64,000 nt of DNA. Origin: Thalassococcus profundi (GTDB lineage: Bacteria > Pseudomonadota > Alphaproteobacteria > Rhodobacterales > Rhodobacteraceae). The DNA is taken from positions 311,159-375,158 of the forward strand of contig NZ_QPMK01000003.1 in NCBI RefSeq assembly GCF_003344785.1, in the 5' to 3' direction. Position 1 is the first letter of the stretch. The number at the start of each line of letters is the position of its first letter. Made by a program: the position numbers and the translations under genes. Of this stretch, positions 52,084-61,618 are shown piece after piece. Under the pieces are notes generated by a model, which saw nothing but the letters and a program-made list of their open reading frames with translations, searched no databases and was not told where the DNA came from.

Positions 52084-53658
52084 GTGAGCAGACGGGTCAT
52101 CTGGATCGGGGCGCTGTTTGCTCTCGAACTCTGCGTGATCGTCGCGGTGTTCCAGGTGCTGAGCCCGGTCGAATGCCGCCTGACCGAGATCGAGACCGCC
52201 TGCCGCGCGCTGCGCGGGCTGGTGGTGCGTGCCGCCTCCCTTCTGGCCGGCGGCGCGATCCTGCTCTGGGCGCGACCGGCCTTGCGCGACGACCTGAGGC
52301 GGCTGAGCGCGGCGGGCGGATCGCGGCTCTGGCCGATCCTGCACGGGCTGGGGCTGGTGCTGATCTTCCTGCCTGTGATGCTGGTGCCGCAGGACCAGCT
52401 GAACGCCCGGTTCGAGGCGGTCTTTACCGGTCTTGCCTCGGGCGCCGCGCTGGCGGCGGTGGCGGGGCTTTTCTGGATCATGCCGCCGGGGCGCTGGCTG
52501 ACTTGGCTGCGCATGCACCGGTTCGCGCCGCTCAGCATCCTGGCGCTGGCGCTGGTGATCCCGGATCTCGCCGTGGCGCTGGAGCCGCTCTGGACCATTG
52601 ACCTGCTGTCGCGGCTGACCTTTTTCGCGGTGGCGGTGACGCTGTCGGTCATCGGCGGCAACGTCCTGGTGCAGCCCGAGATCGCCACCGTCGGTGTCGA
52701 CGGGTTCAACGTCCAGGTGGCCAGCCAGTGTTCGGGGATCGAGGGCTTTGCGCTCATCGCCGGGTTCCTGACGATCTACGCGATCCTCTTTCGCGACACG
52801 CTTCGGCCCCTGCGGTTCTGGGGCGTTGTGCTGCCGCTGGCGTTGCTGGCCAGCTGGGTCTTCAACGTCATCCGCATCGCCGTGCTGGTGCAGATCGGCG
52901 CGCATGTGTCGCCGGACCTGGCGATCAACGGCTTTCACAGCTTTGCCGGCTGGCTGTTCTTCACGGTGCTGGCGCTGGCGGTGCTGGTGATCGTCCAGGC
53001 GGTGCCCTGGCTGCACCGCCGCGCCGGTGCGCCCGCCGAAACGGTGCCGCCGTTGCGGCAGGACTGGGTCGCGGCGCGGATCGTGCCCTTTATCGTCTTC
53101 ATGGTCTCGGGTCTTGTGGTTCAGGCGTTCTTTGCCGATCCGGCCCTTGGCTACCCGCTTCAGGCGGCGGCTCTGGCGCTGGCACTGCTCTATTTCCGCG
53201 GGGCCTTCACGGCGCTCGAGTGGCGGCTCGACCCGGTGGCTCTGGGGGCGGGTGCGCTCATCGGCCTGCTCTGGATCGTCACCGCGCCCGACCCGGCGCC
53301 CGGCGCCGACGCCGCCATCGCCGGGCTGGGCGGCGTGTCGCTGGCCGCCTGGGCGGCCTGCCGCATCCTCGGCACCGCGGTGCTGGTGCCGGTGGTCGAA
53401 GAGGCGTTCTTTCGCGGCTACGTTCTGACCCGGCTCGACTCCGGCACATGGGCGTCCCGGGTCGCCGCCGTTGCGGTCAGTTCGGCGCTTTTCGCGCTGC
53501 TGCACGGGCGCATTGTCGCGGCGGGGGCGGCGGGAGTGGTCTTTGCACTGGTGATGCTGCGGCGCGGGCGGCTCGCGGATGCGATCCTGGCGCATGGGCT
53601 GGCCAATGCCCTCATCGCCGCCGTGGCGCTCTGGCGCGGCGCGTGGTCGCTGATCTGA
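52084..53658 (+). CDS. xrtE: Exosortase E fused to a CPBP/CAAX-type protease (XrtE)
   Basis: 524 residues, starting with GTG. The first ~310 residues are an exosortase: Cys216 in VASQCSGIEGF, Arg264 in FNVIRIAVL and His285 in INGFHSFAGW form the expected Cys-Arg-His set among membrane helices. The last ~190 residues are a CPBP intramembrane protease with VVEEAFFRGYVLTR (EExxxR, about 439-444), FALLHGR and ILAHGLANAL. This fusion is the exosortase E/protease of the VPEID-CTERM system, which cleaves and moves proteins with that C-terminal sorting signal at the outer side of the inner membrane. The only visible substrate is encoded directly downstream on the other strand. Confidence 0.92.
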   Translation: MSRRVIWIGALFALELCVIVAVFQVLSPVECRLTEIETACRALRGLVVRAASLLAGGAILLWARPALRDDLRRLSAAGGSRLWPILHGLGLVLIFLPVMLVPQDQLNARFEAVFTGLASGAALAAVAGLFWIMPPGRWLTWLRMHRFAPLSILALALVIPDLAVALEPLWTIDLLSRLTFFAVAVTLSVIGGNVLVQPEIATVGVDGFNVQVASQCSGIEGFALIAGFLTIYAILFRDTLRPLRFWGVVLPLALLASWVFNVIRIAVLVQIGAHVSPDLAINGFHSFAGWLFFTVLALAVLVIVQAVPWLHRRAGAPAETVPPLRQDWVAARIVPFIVFMVSGLVVQAFFADPALGYPLQAAALALALLYFRGAFTALEWRLDPVALGAGALIGLLWIVTAPDPAPGADAAIAGLGGVSLAAWAACRILGTAVLVPVVEEAFFRGYVLTRLDSGTWASRVAAVAVSSALFALLHGRIVAAGAAGVVFALVMLRRGRLADAILAHGLANALIAAVALWRGAWSLI

Positions 53659-53688
53659 CCCCACGGGGCTGCGCAAGGTGGCCGCGTC

Positions 53689-53717
53689 AAAACAAAAGGG
53701 CGCGCCGCGGCACGCCC
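53689..53717 (-). terminator. Intrinsic terminator after the VPEID-CTERM gene
   Basis: On the - strand GGGCGTGCC pairs with GGCGCGCCC (one G-U), two-base loop, followed by TTTTGTTTT. It is 25 bases past the stop of the VPEID-CTERM gene, and 30 bases past xrtE on the other strand. Confidence 0.85.
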
Positions 53718-53742
53718 GTTTGAAATTCCGCCGATCGAAGGA

Positions 53743-54006
53743 TCAGGCGTTGCGACGGCGCTTCAATTCCAAGGCCAGCACAAGCGCTGCGGCCACGGCT
53801 GCCAGCGCCAGCAGGCCGGTCGAGGCGTCGATTTCCGGAACCGACGATGAGCCGCCCGAAGATCCGGTGTTGCCGGTGGTTTCCGACGAGCTTCCGCCCC
53901 AGCCGTACCAGAAGCTCCACCAGCTGCTGCTTTGCGCCGCTGCGCTGAGCGCGGTGAGAGGGGTGATGAATGCCGCGAGGGCGAGTTTCGAAGCCAGGGC
54001 CTTCAT
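53743..54006 (-). CDS. VPEID-CTERM sorting domain protein, exosortase E substrate
   Basis: 87 residues. Signal peptide about 1-25 (MKALASKLALAAFITPLTAL then SAAAQ), a short low-complexity mature part rich in Ser, Gly, Trp and Thr (SSSWWSFWYGWGG), and a C-terminal sorting tripartite signal: VPEID at 56-60, hydrophobic helix ASTGLLALAAVAAALVLALE, basic end KRRRNA. That is the substrate signal of exosortase E, encoded 84 bases away on the opposite strand. The mature part would be only about 30-35 residues, so a small secreted or surface peptide is expected. Good ribosome site (AAAGGACAG). Confidence 0.93.
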   Translation of the reverse strand: MKALASKLALAAFITPLTALSAAAQSSSWWSFWYGWGGSSSETTGNTGSSGGSSSVPEIDASTGLLALAAVAAALVLALELKRRRNA

Positions 54007-54225
54007 AACGATCTGTCCTTTCAAAATCCGTACCGTCTTATAATCGACGCCGCGCCTTTGACAAAGTCTTGCCTCAATTGCGGCGGGTCATATGGACAAA
54101 GCGGGCCGTTTGGCGGGCATTGTCGCTAGATCGTCGACCATCCAGACCGGTCTGGGTGCCAAATGTGGCCATCGGGCCGGTTCATCTACCAATCGGCCGA
54201 ATCACCTGCCTCTGTCAAACCCCCA

Positions 54226-57200
54226 TCACTCCGCTGCGCGCAGCGTATGACCGCGGCCCGAAGCGGGCTGCGGCGCCACCGGGTCGGTATCGTCCCACAG
54301 GATCGTCGGAGCCGCGACGCGCCGCGCCTCGCGGTTGATCGCCCAGTCGCGCGCTGCCCGGCTGGAGCGGCCCAGGCTGAGCCGTGCCAGCAGCCGCGCG
54401 ATCCAGCGCGCGTAGGTGGTGACCCAGACCCGCAGGGCCAGCATCGACGGGGTGAAGACCAGCGTCAGCACCGTGGCGATGCCCAGCCCGAAGACCACCG
54501 CCGTGGCCAGCTGTTTCCACCAGAGCGCGGTGGGGCTGTCGATGGAGTAGCCGCCCGCGAAGAAGTCGAGGCTGAGCCCGAACATCATCGGCGCGAGGCC
54601 CGCCATGGTGGTGATCGTGGTGAGCAGCACCGGGCGGATGCGATCCTCGGCGGTGCGCACGATGGCCTCGATCCGGGGCATGAAGCGGGCGTAGTCCTGA
54701 TAGGTGTCGATCAGCACGATGTTGTTGTTCACCACGATTCCCGCAAGCGCGACGATCCCGGTGCCGGTCATGATGATGCTGAAGGTCTGGTCCATCACCA
54801 GCATCCCGATCAGAACGCCGGTCGTGGACAGGATGACCGCCAGCAGAACCAGCACGGCGTTGTAGAAGCTGTTGAACTGCGCCAGCAGGATGATGAACAT
54901 GAGCCCCAGCGCGGCGGCGAAGGCATTGCCGAGGAACGCCTGGCTTTCCTCCTGTTCCTCCTGGTCGCCGGTCCATTCCCATTCGATGCCCGCCGGGAAG
55001 GGATCGGTGTCCAGCCATTCGGTCAGCGCCGCGATGCGTTCGTTGCCGTTGACCGGCACCACGCGCAAGTCGCCCGCGTCGAAGGCGTCCTGCACCTCCT
55101 GCGCGCTGACGCCTTCCGCATGGGTGTCAAGGGCGTAGCGGGCCCCGGCGGGATCGCTCAGCAGCGATGTTCCGGGGGGCGCTTCGGCACCGTCTTCGAG
55201 CACACGCACCAGGGCGCGGGTTTCGGGACCTTCCGGGCCGGTCGCCACCAGCTTGGCCAGGTCCGGCAGCACGTCGGCCTTGACGTCGAAAACGCGCTTC
55301 TGGTCGATGCGGTTGATCTCGGCCAGTTTGGCGACCGGTTCGCGCGTGACGAAGTTCGACAGCGGCACAAGCCCGTCGGCGGTGCGCACGCGCAGCGTGT
55401 CGAGCGTGCTGAGCACCCGGTCGGATTCCGGCAGGCGCACGCGGATGTCGATTTCCTCGTCCGAGCTGTCGACGCGCATGGTGTCGAGCAGCAGGCCGCG
55501 CGTCACCAGCTGCACCATGGCGCCCACGGTGGCCACGTCGGCGCCGTAGCGCCCGGCCTTTTCCACGTCGACGTCGATCTGCCAGTCGATGCCGGGCAGG
55601 GGGCGCGTGTCCTCGACCAGCGTCAGGCCCGGCGTCGTGTCGAACCGGTCGCGGGCCGTGGCGGTGGCCGCCAGCAGCGTGTCCCAATCCTGGCCGGCAA
55701 GGCGCAGGTGCAGCGGCTTGCCGCTGGCGGGGCCCTGGGCGAGGTTCAGGATCTCGGTCTGCACACCCGGCAGCTTGTCCAGTTCGGCGCTGAGTTCGGC
55801 CAGCACCACGTCGCCGTCAAGCTCCGGCTGGTCGGCGCGTTCCTCCCACGGGATGGTCTCGAGCTGGACCTGGCCGATGGTGTCGGCGGGCGCCTCGGCG
55901 CCGCCGGTGTTGTTGCCAAGGCCGCCGTCGCCGGCGAAGGCAAAGGCGGAGCGGATGCCGGGATGCGCCAGCACGATGGCTTCGGCGCGTTTGACCAGCG
56001 AGTCCTTTTCCTCGAGGCTCAGGTTGCCGCGTGCTCGGACGTAGACGATGGCCTGTTCGGGTTCGGATTCCACGAAGAACTCGACGCCGTTGTTGTTCTG
56101 GCCGAAGTAGGTGAAGACCGACATGACGAAGAACCCGACCGCGCCGATGGTCACCAGCGGCATCACCGGGTTGCCGGCGATGAGCTTGATGACATGGCCA
56201 AAGAGCGTCCGGCGCTTGGTGCCGTCGATGCGGCGGCGTCGGCGTTCGATGCGGGCGGCGTCCAGCACGATGGAACAGGCGACGGCGAAGACCAGGAAGA
56301 CCACGATGCCCGGCAACATGCCGACGAAGCCCGGAGCGACGGGCGGGAAAAGGTAGGCCGGGTTCAGCACCATCATCGCGCCGATGAAAAGCCCCATCAG
56401 CACCACCGGCACCAGCGCCGCGCGCACGATCCAGGGCGTCGCCCGCTTGAGCGCGTCTGTGGCGTTGTTGAGCATGCGGCTGAACCGTCCGGTGACGCCG
56501 CCCATCACCGGCAGGTAGACCAGCGCCACCACCAGCGACGCCGACAGCACGAAGATCAGCGTGACCGGCAGCATGCCCATGAACTCGCCCGGCACGCCGG
56601 GCCAGAACAGCATCGGCAGGAAGGCGCAGAGCGTCGTCGCGGTCGAGCTGACCACCGGCCAGAACATGCGCTTGGCCGCCTCCACGTAGGCGGTCATCGG
56701 GCCGGCGCCTTCGGAGATGCGCTTGTCGGCGTATTCCACCACCACGATGGCGCCGTCGACCAGCATGCCCACGGCGAGGATCAGGCCGAACATGACGATG
56801 TTCGACACGCTCACGCCCATCAGTGCCAGGAAGGCGAAGCAGAGCAGGAAGGAGGTCGGGATCGCGAAACCCACCAGCAGCGCCGGACGGGTGCCGAGGG
56901 CGGCGAGCACCACGATCATCACCAGCGCGATGGCGGTCAGCACCGACCCTTCGAGCTGGCGCACCATGCTGTCGACCTGGCGGCTCTGGTCGTTGCTGGT
57001 GCCGGCCTCGACCGCGGCCTGCAATTCCTCGGGCCATTCGGCGCGCGCGGCGGCGACCTCTGCTTTCACCAGCGCCACCGTGTCGATGAGGTTGAAGCCC
57101 TTGCGCTTGACCACCTGCAGGGCGACCGTGTTCTCGCCGTTGAACCGCGCCGTGCCGGTGCGATCCTCGAAGGTCAGGTTGATCGTCGCAAGATCGCCCA

Positions 57201-57960
57201 GCGTCACCACGCGGTCGCCGTTGACCTTGACCGGCAGGTCGTAGACGTCGCGCTGGTCGTTGAAGCTGCTGGGGATCTTGACCGCGAAGGCGCCGCCGCG
57301 GGTCTCCACCTCGCCGGCGGCGATCAGCTGGTTGTTGTTGCGCACCACGTTGATCAGCTCGGAGGCGGTGACGTTATAGGCTTCCAGCCGCAGCGGGTCG
57401 ATCACCACTTCGAGCATCTCGTCGCGGCTGCCCGCGATCCCGGCCTCGAGCACCGCGTCCAGTGCCTCCAGCCGGTCCTGCAGGTCCTTGGCCACCTGCA
57501 CCATGGTGCGTTCCGGCACCGGGCCGGTGAGGTTCACGATGACGATGGGAAATTCGGAGAAGTTGATCTCGTTGATCGAATACTGCTCTGCCCCGTCGGG
57601 AAACTTGGCCTGCGCCTTGGTCATGGCGTCGCGCACATCGGCCATGATCTTGGTCTTGTCCCAGCCGAATTCGAATTCCATCTGCACGCCGGCATAGCCC
57701 TCGGCCGCCGTTGCGCCCAGCGTCTTCAGACCGTCGAGATCGGCCAGTTCGGTCTCCATCGGCTGCACGAGCAGCGTCTCGGAATCTTCGGCGGAAATGC
57801 CGGGGAAGGGGACCGACACGAAAAGCGCCGGGATCTCGATGTCGGGCTCGCCTTCCTTTGGCAGCGAGACGTAGCAATAGGCGCCCACCACGAGGCTCAG
57901 GACGATGAAGGCGATGACCATGCGGGCGCGGCCCGCGGCCCAGTCGACGATGCCGGTCAT
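54226..57960 (-). CDS. RND efflux transporter inner-membrane subunit
   Basis: 1244 residues, longer than the usual ~1040 of AcrB. N-terminal helix (RMVIAFIVLSLVVGAYCYVS), the PEGEPDIE-like start LPKEGEPDIEIPALFVSVPF, porter domains, and transmembrane helix 4 with AVGMLVDGAIVVVEYADKRI. Where AcrB has two adjacent Asp in that helix, only one is present here (VDGAI), so proton coupling may differ. Extra length lies mainly in the central cytoplasmic/TM7 region (about 490-600) and at the C-terminus. It works with the adaptor encoded upstream (ATGA overlap). No outer-membrane TolC-type gene is present in the window. Substrates unknown. Confidence 0.92.
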   Translation of the reverse strand: MTGIVDWAAGRARMVIAFIVLSLVVGAYCYVSLPKEGEPDIEIPALFVSVPFPGISAEDSETLLVQPMETELADLDGLKTLGATAAEGYAGVQMEFEFGWDKTKIMADVRDAMTKAQAKFPDGAEQYSINEINFSEFPIVIVNLTGPVPERTMVQVAKDLQDRLEALDAVLEAGIAGSRDEMLEVVIDPLRLEAYNVTASELINVVRNNNQLIAAGEVETRGGAFAVKIPSSFNDQRDVYDLPVKVNGDRVVTLGDLATINLTFEDRTGTARFNGENTVALQVVKRKGFNLIDTVALVKAEVAAARAEWPEELQAAVEAGTSNDQSRQVDSMVRQLEGSVLTAIALVMIVVLAALGTRPALLVGFAIPTSFLLCFAFLALMGVSVSNIVMFGLILAVGMLVDGAIVVVEYADKRISEGAGPMTAYVEAAKRMFWPVVSSTATTLCAFLPMLFWPGVPGEFMGMLPVTLIFVLSASLVVALVYLPVMGGVTGRFSRMLNNATDALKRATPWIVRAALVPVVLMGLFIGAMMVLNPAYLFPPVAPGFVGMLPGIVVFLVFAVACSIVLDAARIERRRRRIDGTKRRTLFGHVIKLIAGNPVMPLVTIGAVGFFVMSVFTYFGQNNNGVEFFVESEPEQAIVYVRARGNLSLEEKDSLVKRAEAIVLAHPGIRSAFAFAGDGGLGNNTGGAEAPADTIGQVQLETIPWEERADQPELDGDVVLAELSAELDKLPGVQTEILNLAQGPASGKPLHLRLAGQDWDTLLAATATARDRFDTTPGLTLVEDTRPLPGIDWQIDVDVEKAGRYGADVATVGAMVQLVTRGLLLDTMRVDSSDEEIDIRVRLPESDRVLSTLDTLRVRTADGLVPLSNFVTREPVAKLAEINRIDQKRVFDVKADVLPDLAKLVATGPEGPETRALVRVLEDGAEAPPGTSLLSDPAGARYALDTHAEGVSAQEVQDAFDAGDLRVVPVNGNERIAALTEWLDTDPFPAGIEWEWTGDQEEQEESQAFLGNAFAAALGLMFIILLAQFNSFYNAVLVLLAVILSTTGVLIGMLVMDQTFSIIMTGTGIVALAGIVVNNNIVLIDTYQDYARFMPRIEAIVRTAEDRIRPVLLTTITTMAGLAPMMFGLSLDFFAGGYSIDSPTALWWKQLATAVVFGLGIATVLTLVFTPSMLALRVWVTTYARWIARLLARLSLGRSSRAARDWAINREARRVAAPTILWDDTDPVAPQPASGRGHTLRAAE

Positions 57961-59282
57961 TGGATCACGTCCTCGTAACTTGGCGCCACGGGAACGCCGT
58001 CCGTGACGTATTCCTGGCCCACGGTGATGACCTTGGCGCTGTCCGGCAGGCCGGTCACCCAGATGCCGTCGCGGGTGTCGCGCAGGACCTGCACCGGCAT
58101 GAAAAGCGCGGTGTCGTCCTCGGCCACGGTGCGCACGCCCAGCGTGCCCTCGTCATCGAGCGTCAGCACCGACGAGGGCAGCAGATGCGCCATGGCGCCA
58201 TCGGCCTGGATCGCGATTTCGGCGGTCTGGCCGCTGCGCAGCGCAAGGTCGCCGTTGTCGACGGTGATCTCGACCCGGAAGGTGCGGGTGGTCGGATCGG
58301 CGTCGCGCGACAGGAAGGTGACCTTGCCGGCGATTTCGCCGCCCTGCGTCAAGCGCGCCCCGGCCTGGGCGCCGACCTCGACCCGCGCCACTTCGGTTTC
58401 CGGCACGAAGGCCACGAGCTTGAGCGGATCGAGCTGCAGGATCGTGGCGCAGGTGGCGTTGCCGCCCTGGGTCTGCATCAGGCTGCCCAGCTCGGCGGTG
58501 TCCGACTCGAGCACACCGCCGAAGGGCGCGGTGATGGTCAGGTCGTCGATTTCCGCCTCTATCCGGGCCAGCGCCGCGGTGGCGCTTTCGATGGCGGCAT
58601 CCACACCTTCGCGGCCCGAGCGGGCGGCGGTGAGTCCCGCCTCGGCGCTGCTGACACCCGCCTCGGCGCTGCGCACGGCGGCCTCGGTGTTGGCGACGCG
58701 TGTGTCGCTGGCAAAGCCACCCTCGCTCAGCCGGCTGGCGGCATTGGCGTTGATCCGCGCCTCTTCGAGCCGTGCCTTGGCTTCTTCCAGCCGGGCCTCG
58801 GCCTCGGGGATGCGGGCCTCGACCTCGGGAATCTGGGCGCGTGCCTCGGCGACGCGGGCGCGGGCCTCGGCGAGGCTCGCGTCGCGGGTGCCGGGGTCGA
58901 GCTCGCACAGGACCTGTCCGGCCTCGACCAGGCTGCCCTTGCGCAGCGGGGTCGAGATCACCTTGCCGCCGGTTTCGGCCTGCACGTCGACCTCCCGCGT
59001 CGGCTGGGTTTCGCCGCGCAGGATCACGGCGCTGTCGATTTCCTGCGCCTGGCTCTGCATGGCGATCACCCGCACCGCGCCGGTCTCGGGCTCTTCGGGC
59101 GCCGAGGCCACGGCTTCGGGCGCCGGCTCTTCCTCGGTCATCGGTGCGTCGGGCTCGGGCGCGCCGGTGAGGGCGGCGGGGCTCAGCGCGCGGGTCAGGT
59201 CCAGCAGCCGGTCGCGTTCGATGATCACGCCGTAGAGGACCGCCGCCACCAGAAGCGCCGTGATGATGGGAATGATCCGCAT
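57957..59282 (-). CDS. RND efflux periplasmic adaptor (membrane fusion protein)
   Basis: 441 residues. N-terminal anchor MRIIPIITALLVAAVLYGVI, an acidic Pro/Glu linker, the biotinyl-lipoyl half ILRGETQPTREVDVQAETGG and VEAGQVLCELDPGTRDAS, a coiled coil with repeated AEARAR and PEAEARLEEAK heptads (about 155-245), second lipoyl half DLTITAPFGGVLESDTAELG, and beta-barrel/MP domains. ATG at 59282 chosen at the anchor helix. Forms an operon with the RND pump. The 245 bases upstream are AT-rich and hold the divergent promoters for this gene and the YfgM-like gene; TATGTCATAAGTTATAC there could be a regulator or promoter site. Confidence 0.92.
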   Translation of the reverse strand: MRIIPIITALLVAAVLYGVIIERDRLLDLTRALSPAALTGAPEPDAPMTEEEPAPEAVASAPEEPETGAVRVIAMQSQAQEIDSAVILRGETQPTREVDVQAETGGKVISTPLRKGSLVEAGQVLCELDPGTRDASLAEARARVAEARAQIPEVEARIPEAEARLEEAKARLEEARINANAASRLSEGGFASDTRVANTEAAVRSAEAGVSSAEAGLTAARSGREGVDAAIESATAALARIEAEIDDLTITAPFGGVLESDTAELGSLMQTQGGNATCATILQLDPLKLVAFVPETEVARVEVGAQAGARLTQGGEIAGKVTFLSRDADPTTRTFRVEITVDNGDLALRSGQTAEIAIQADGAMAHLLPSSVLTLDDEGTLGVRTVAEDDTALFMPVQVLRDTRDGIWVTGLPDSAKVITVGQEYVTDGVPVAPSYEDVIQ

Positions 59283-59527
59283 GGTCGAAATCCTGTCTCT
59301 TGCGCCGACTCGACGCGCGCATACACGAAATATGTCATAAGTTATACGGTAAACCGCTTGGTTCAGATTAAAGAAAGCCGCAGTTGGGGGCAAGCGACAG
59401 CCGGGCGCCCCTGCCAACACGCCCCTCCGGCCCGGCGCCGCTGCTGAAAACCAAGGCGTTCTGACGCCTTGGCAGCCCTTGCCGCACAGGTTAAGAGGGG
59501 GCGAGTTCAGGACGAAAGAGGCCCAGG

Positions 59528-60184
59528 GTGAGCGACAGCGACAGTTTCATCGACGAAGTGTCCGAAGAGGTCCGCCGCGACCGTCTGTTCGGTCTGATGC
59601 GCCGTTATGGCTGGATCGCGATCCTGGCGGTGGTGGTGCTGGTCGCCGGGGCGGGCTGGCGCGAATATTCCGCCGCACAGGACCGCGCACAGGCCCAGGC
59701 TTTCGGTGACGCCATCCTCGCGGCGCTCGAACTGGAAGCACCCGAGGCCCGCGCCGACGCGCTGCGCGAGATCACGCCGCCGGCACCCGAGTCGGGCGTT
59801 CTGCTCGACATGCTGATCGCCGCAGAAGAGGCCAACGCCGGACAGGCCGAGGCCGCCGCGGATCGTCTGCAGGCTGCCGCCACCACCGCGGAGGCACCGC
59901 AGATCTACCGCGACATCGCCGCCTTCAAGGCGCTGGTGCAGGGCACAGACAGCCTGCCGGTCGAGGAACGCCGCATCGGGTTCGAGGCGCTGGCCACCGC
60001 GGGCAATCCGCTGCGCCTGTTGGCCGAAGAGCAGCTCGCCCTGATCGCGGTCGAGACCGGCGACACCGAGGCGGCGCTGACGCAACTTCAGGCCATCCTT
60101 GCGGATTCCGAGGTCACGGCAGGCTTGCGCCGCCGCGCCTCTCAGTTGATTGTAGCGCTCGGGGGCAGCCTGGACGCGGCCTGA
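59528..60184 (+). CDS. YfgM-like TPR membrane protein
   Basis: 218 residues: short cytoplasmic N-terminus (DSFIDEVSEEVRRDRLFGLM), one helix (WIAILAVVVLVAGAGWREY) and a periplasmic helical part with TPR-like pairs (DAPEARADALREI-type segments, LLAEEQLALIAVETGD). This is the pattern of YfgM/DUF2133 proteins, ancillary SecYEG chaperones in E. coli. The gene lies directly ahead of a BamB-like lipoprotein and der, the same order as yfgM-bamB-der in E. coli, which supports the assignment. ATG at 59528, after GGCCCAGGG. Confidence 0.85.
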   Translation: MSDSDSFIDEVSEEVRRDRLFGLMRRYGWIAILAVVVLVAGAGWREYSAAQDRAQAQAFGDAILAALELEAPEARADALREITPPAPESGVLLDMLIAAEEANAGQAEAAADRLQAAATTAEAPQIYRDIAAFKALVQGTDSLPVEERRIGFEALATAGNPLRLLAEEQLALIAVETGDTEAALTQLQAILADSEVTAGLRRRASQLIVALGGSLDAA

Positions 60185-60241
60185 CCGCCGCCGGCCGTTT
60201 CGCGTCCCGCGGAGAATGACACCAAGACGAAGGGCAGCACG

Positions 60242-61570
60242 TTGCGACATCTCACGATCAAGACCGGTCTGGCGGGGCTGTGCCTGCTGACGATGGCCGC
60301 CTGCGCCGAACGCGAGGTCATCCTGCCCGGCGAACGCCTTGGCATCCGCGCCGGCCTTTTGGGCGAAGCGCCCGAGGCCGACCCGGTCAACCAGGCGCGC
60401 GCGGCGGCGCTGCCGGCGATGCGCTCGAACGCCGACTGGCCGCAAAGCGCCGTGAGCCCCGCGACCCGCACCGATCACGCCGCTTATTCCGGCGCGTTCT
60501 CGCCGCTCTGGTCGGTGAACATCGGACAGGGCGACAAGAAGCGGGTGCGCCTCAACGTCGATCCGATCGTGGCGGGCGGGCGCATCTTCACCATGGACAG
60601 CGCGCACACGGTCACTGCCGTCTCGACCGCGGGCCAGGTGCTCTGGACCCGCGATCTTACGCCGCTGCGCGACGACAACAGCCAGGCGCAGGGTGGCGGG
60701 CTGGCCGCGGGCGGCGGGCGGATCTATGCCGCCTCGGGCTTCGGCACGGTCACGGCGCTCGATCCCGCCACGGGGGCGGAGTTCTGGACGCAGGAGGTGG
60801 ACAACACCGCCACCGGCGCGCCGACCTACCTGGACGGGCTGGTCTACGTGACCTCGGGCGACAGCGTCGGCTGGGCCATCGAGGCCGATACCGGCCGCGT
60901 GCGCTGGCAGATCGACGGGGTGTCGGACATCAACAACGTCGCGGGCGCCCCGGCACCGGCGGTGAACGACGACCGTGTGATCTTTTCCTTCGGCGGCGGC
61001 ACGCTGCAATCGGCCTTCCGCAAGGGCGGGCTGCGGCTCTGGAACGCCGACGTGGCGGGCACCCGCAACGGCTTCTCCATCGGCAAGATCGACGACATCA
61101 CCGGCGACCCGCTGATCTCGGGCAACACGCTTTATGTCGGCAACCATTCGGGCCGGGTCGTCGCCTTCGACGTCAATTCCGGCGACCGGCTCTGGACCGC
61201 GCGGGACGGCGCGCTGAACCCGATCTGGCCGGCGGGCGATTCGGTCTATTTCGTTTCGGACCGCAACCAGCTGATCCGGCTCGATGCCACCGATGGCAGC
61301 CAGGTCTGGGCGGTGGACCTGCCGGGCTACGAGCCGACACGCAATCCGCAACGCCGCCGCGACAGCTTCTACGCCATGCACGGGCCGATCCTGGCCGGTG
61401 GCCGGCTGATCGTCGCCGGATCCGACGGCGCGCTGCGCGCCTTCGATCCCGCCGACGGGCGGCTGGTGGGCACGGCACCGCTGGCCAATGGCGCGACGAC
61501 ACGGCCGGTGGTGGCGGGCGGCGTGCTTTACGTGGTCAATACGCGCGGCGAACTCCTCGCTTTCCGTTGA
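60242..61570 (+). CDS. bamB: BamB-like PQQ-repeat outer-membrane lipoprotein
   Basis: 442 residues. The start is a TTG at 60242, needed to include the lipoprotein signal peptide with lipobox LLTMAAC (Cys about residue 20). The mature part has PQQ/WD-like beta-propeller repeats: VLWTRDLTPLRDD, FGTVTALDPATGAEFW, SGDRLWTARDGALNPIW, RLDATDGSQVWAVDLPG and GALRAFDPADGRLVG. BamB assists outer-membrane protein insertion with BamA. Placement between a YfgM-like gene and der backs the call. A later ATG (in LTMAAC) would remove the signal, so TTG is preferred. Confidence 0.88.
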   Translation: MRHLTIKTGLAGLCLLTMAACAEREVILPGERLGIRAGLLGEAPEADPVNQARAAALPAMRSNADWPQSAVSPATRTDHAAYSGAFSPLWSVNIGQGDKKRVRLNVDPIVAGGRIFTMDSAHTVTAVSTAGQVLWTRDLTPLRDDNSQAQGGGLAAGGGRIYAASGFGTVTALDPATGAEFWTQEVDNTATGAPTYLDGLVYVTSGDSVGWAIEADTGRVRWQIDGVSDINNVAGAPAPAVNDDRVIFSFGGGTLQSAFRKGGLRLWNADVAGTRNGFSIGKIDDITGDPLISGNTLYVGNHSGRVVAFDVNSGDRLWTARDGALNPIWPAGDSVYFVSDRNQLIRLDATDGSQVWAVDLPGYEPTRNPQRRRDSFYAMHGPILAGGRLIVAGSDGALRAFDPADGRLVGTAPLANGATTRPVVAGGVLYVVNTRGELLAFR

Positions 61571-61618
61571 GGCCAAAATGCGCTAGGCGGGCGGCTTGAC
61601 ACCAGCCGGAGTCGTCTG

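Noticed and set aside
54163..57978. Long + strand frame opposite the RND pump
   Set aside because: His/Arg/Gln-rich antisense sequence of the pump with no conserved pattern.
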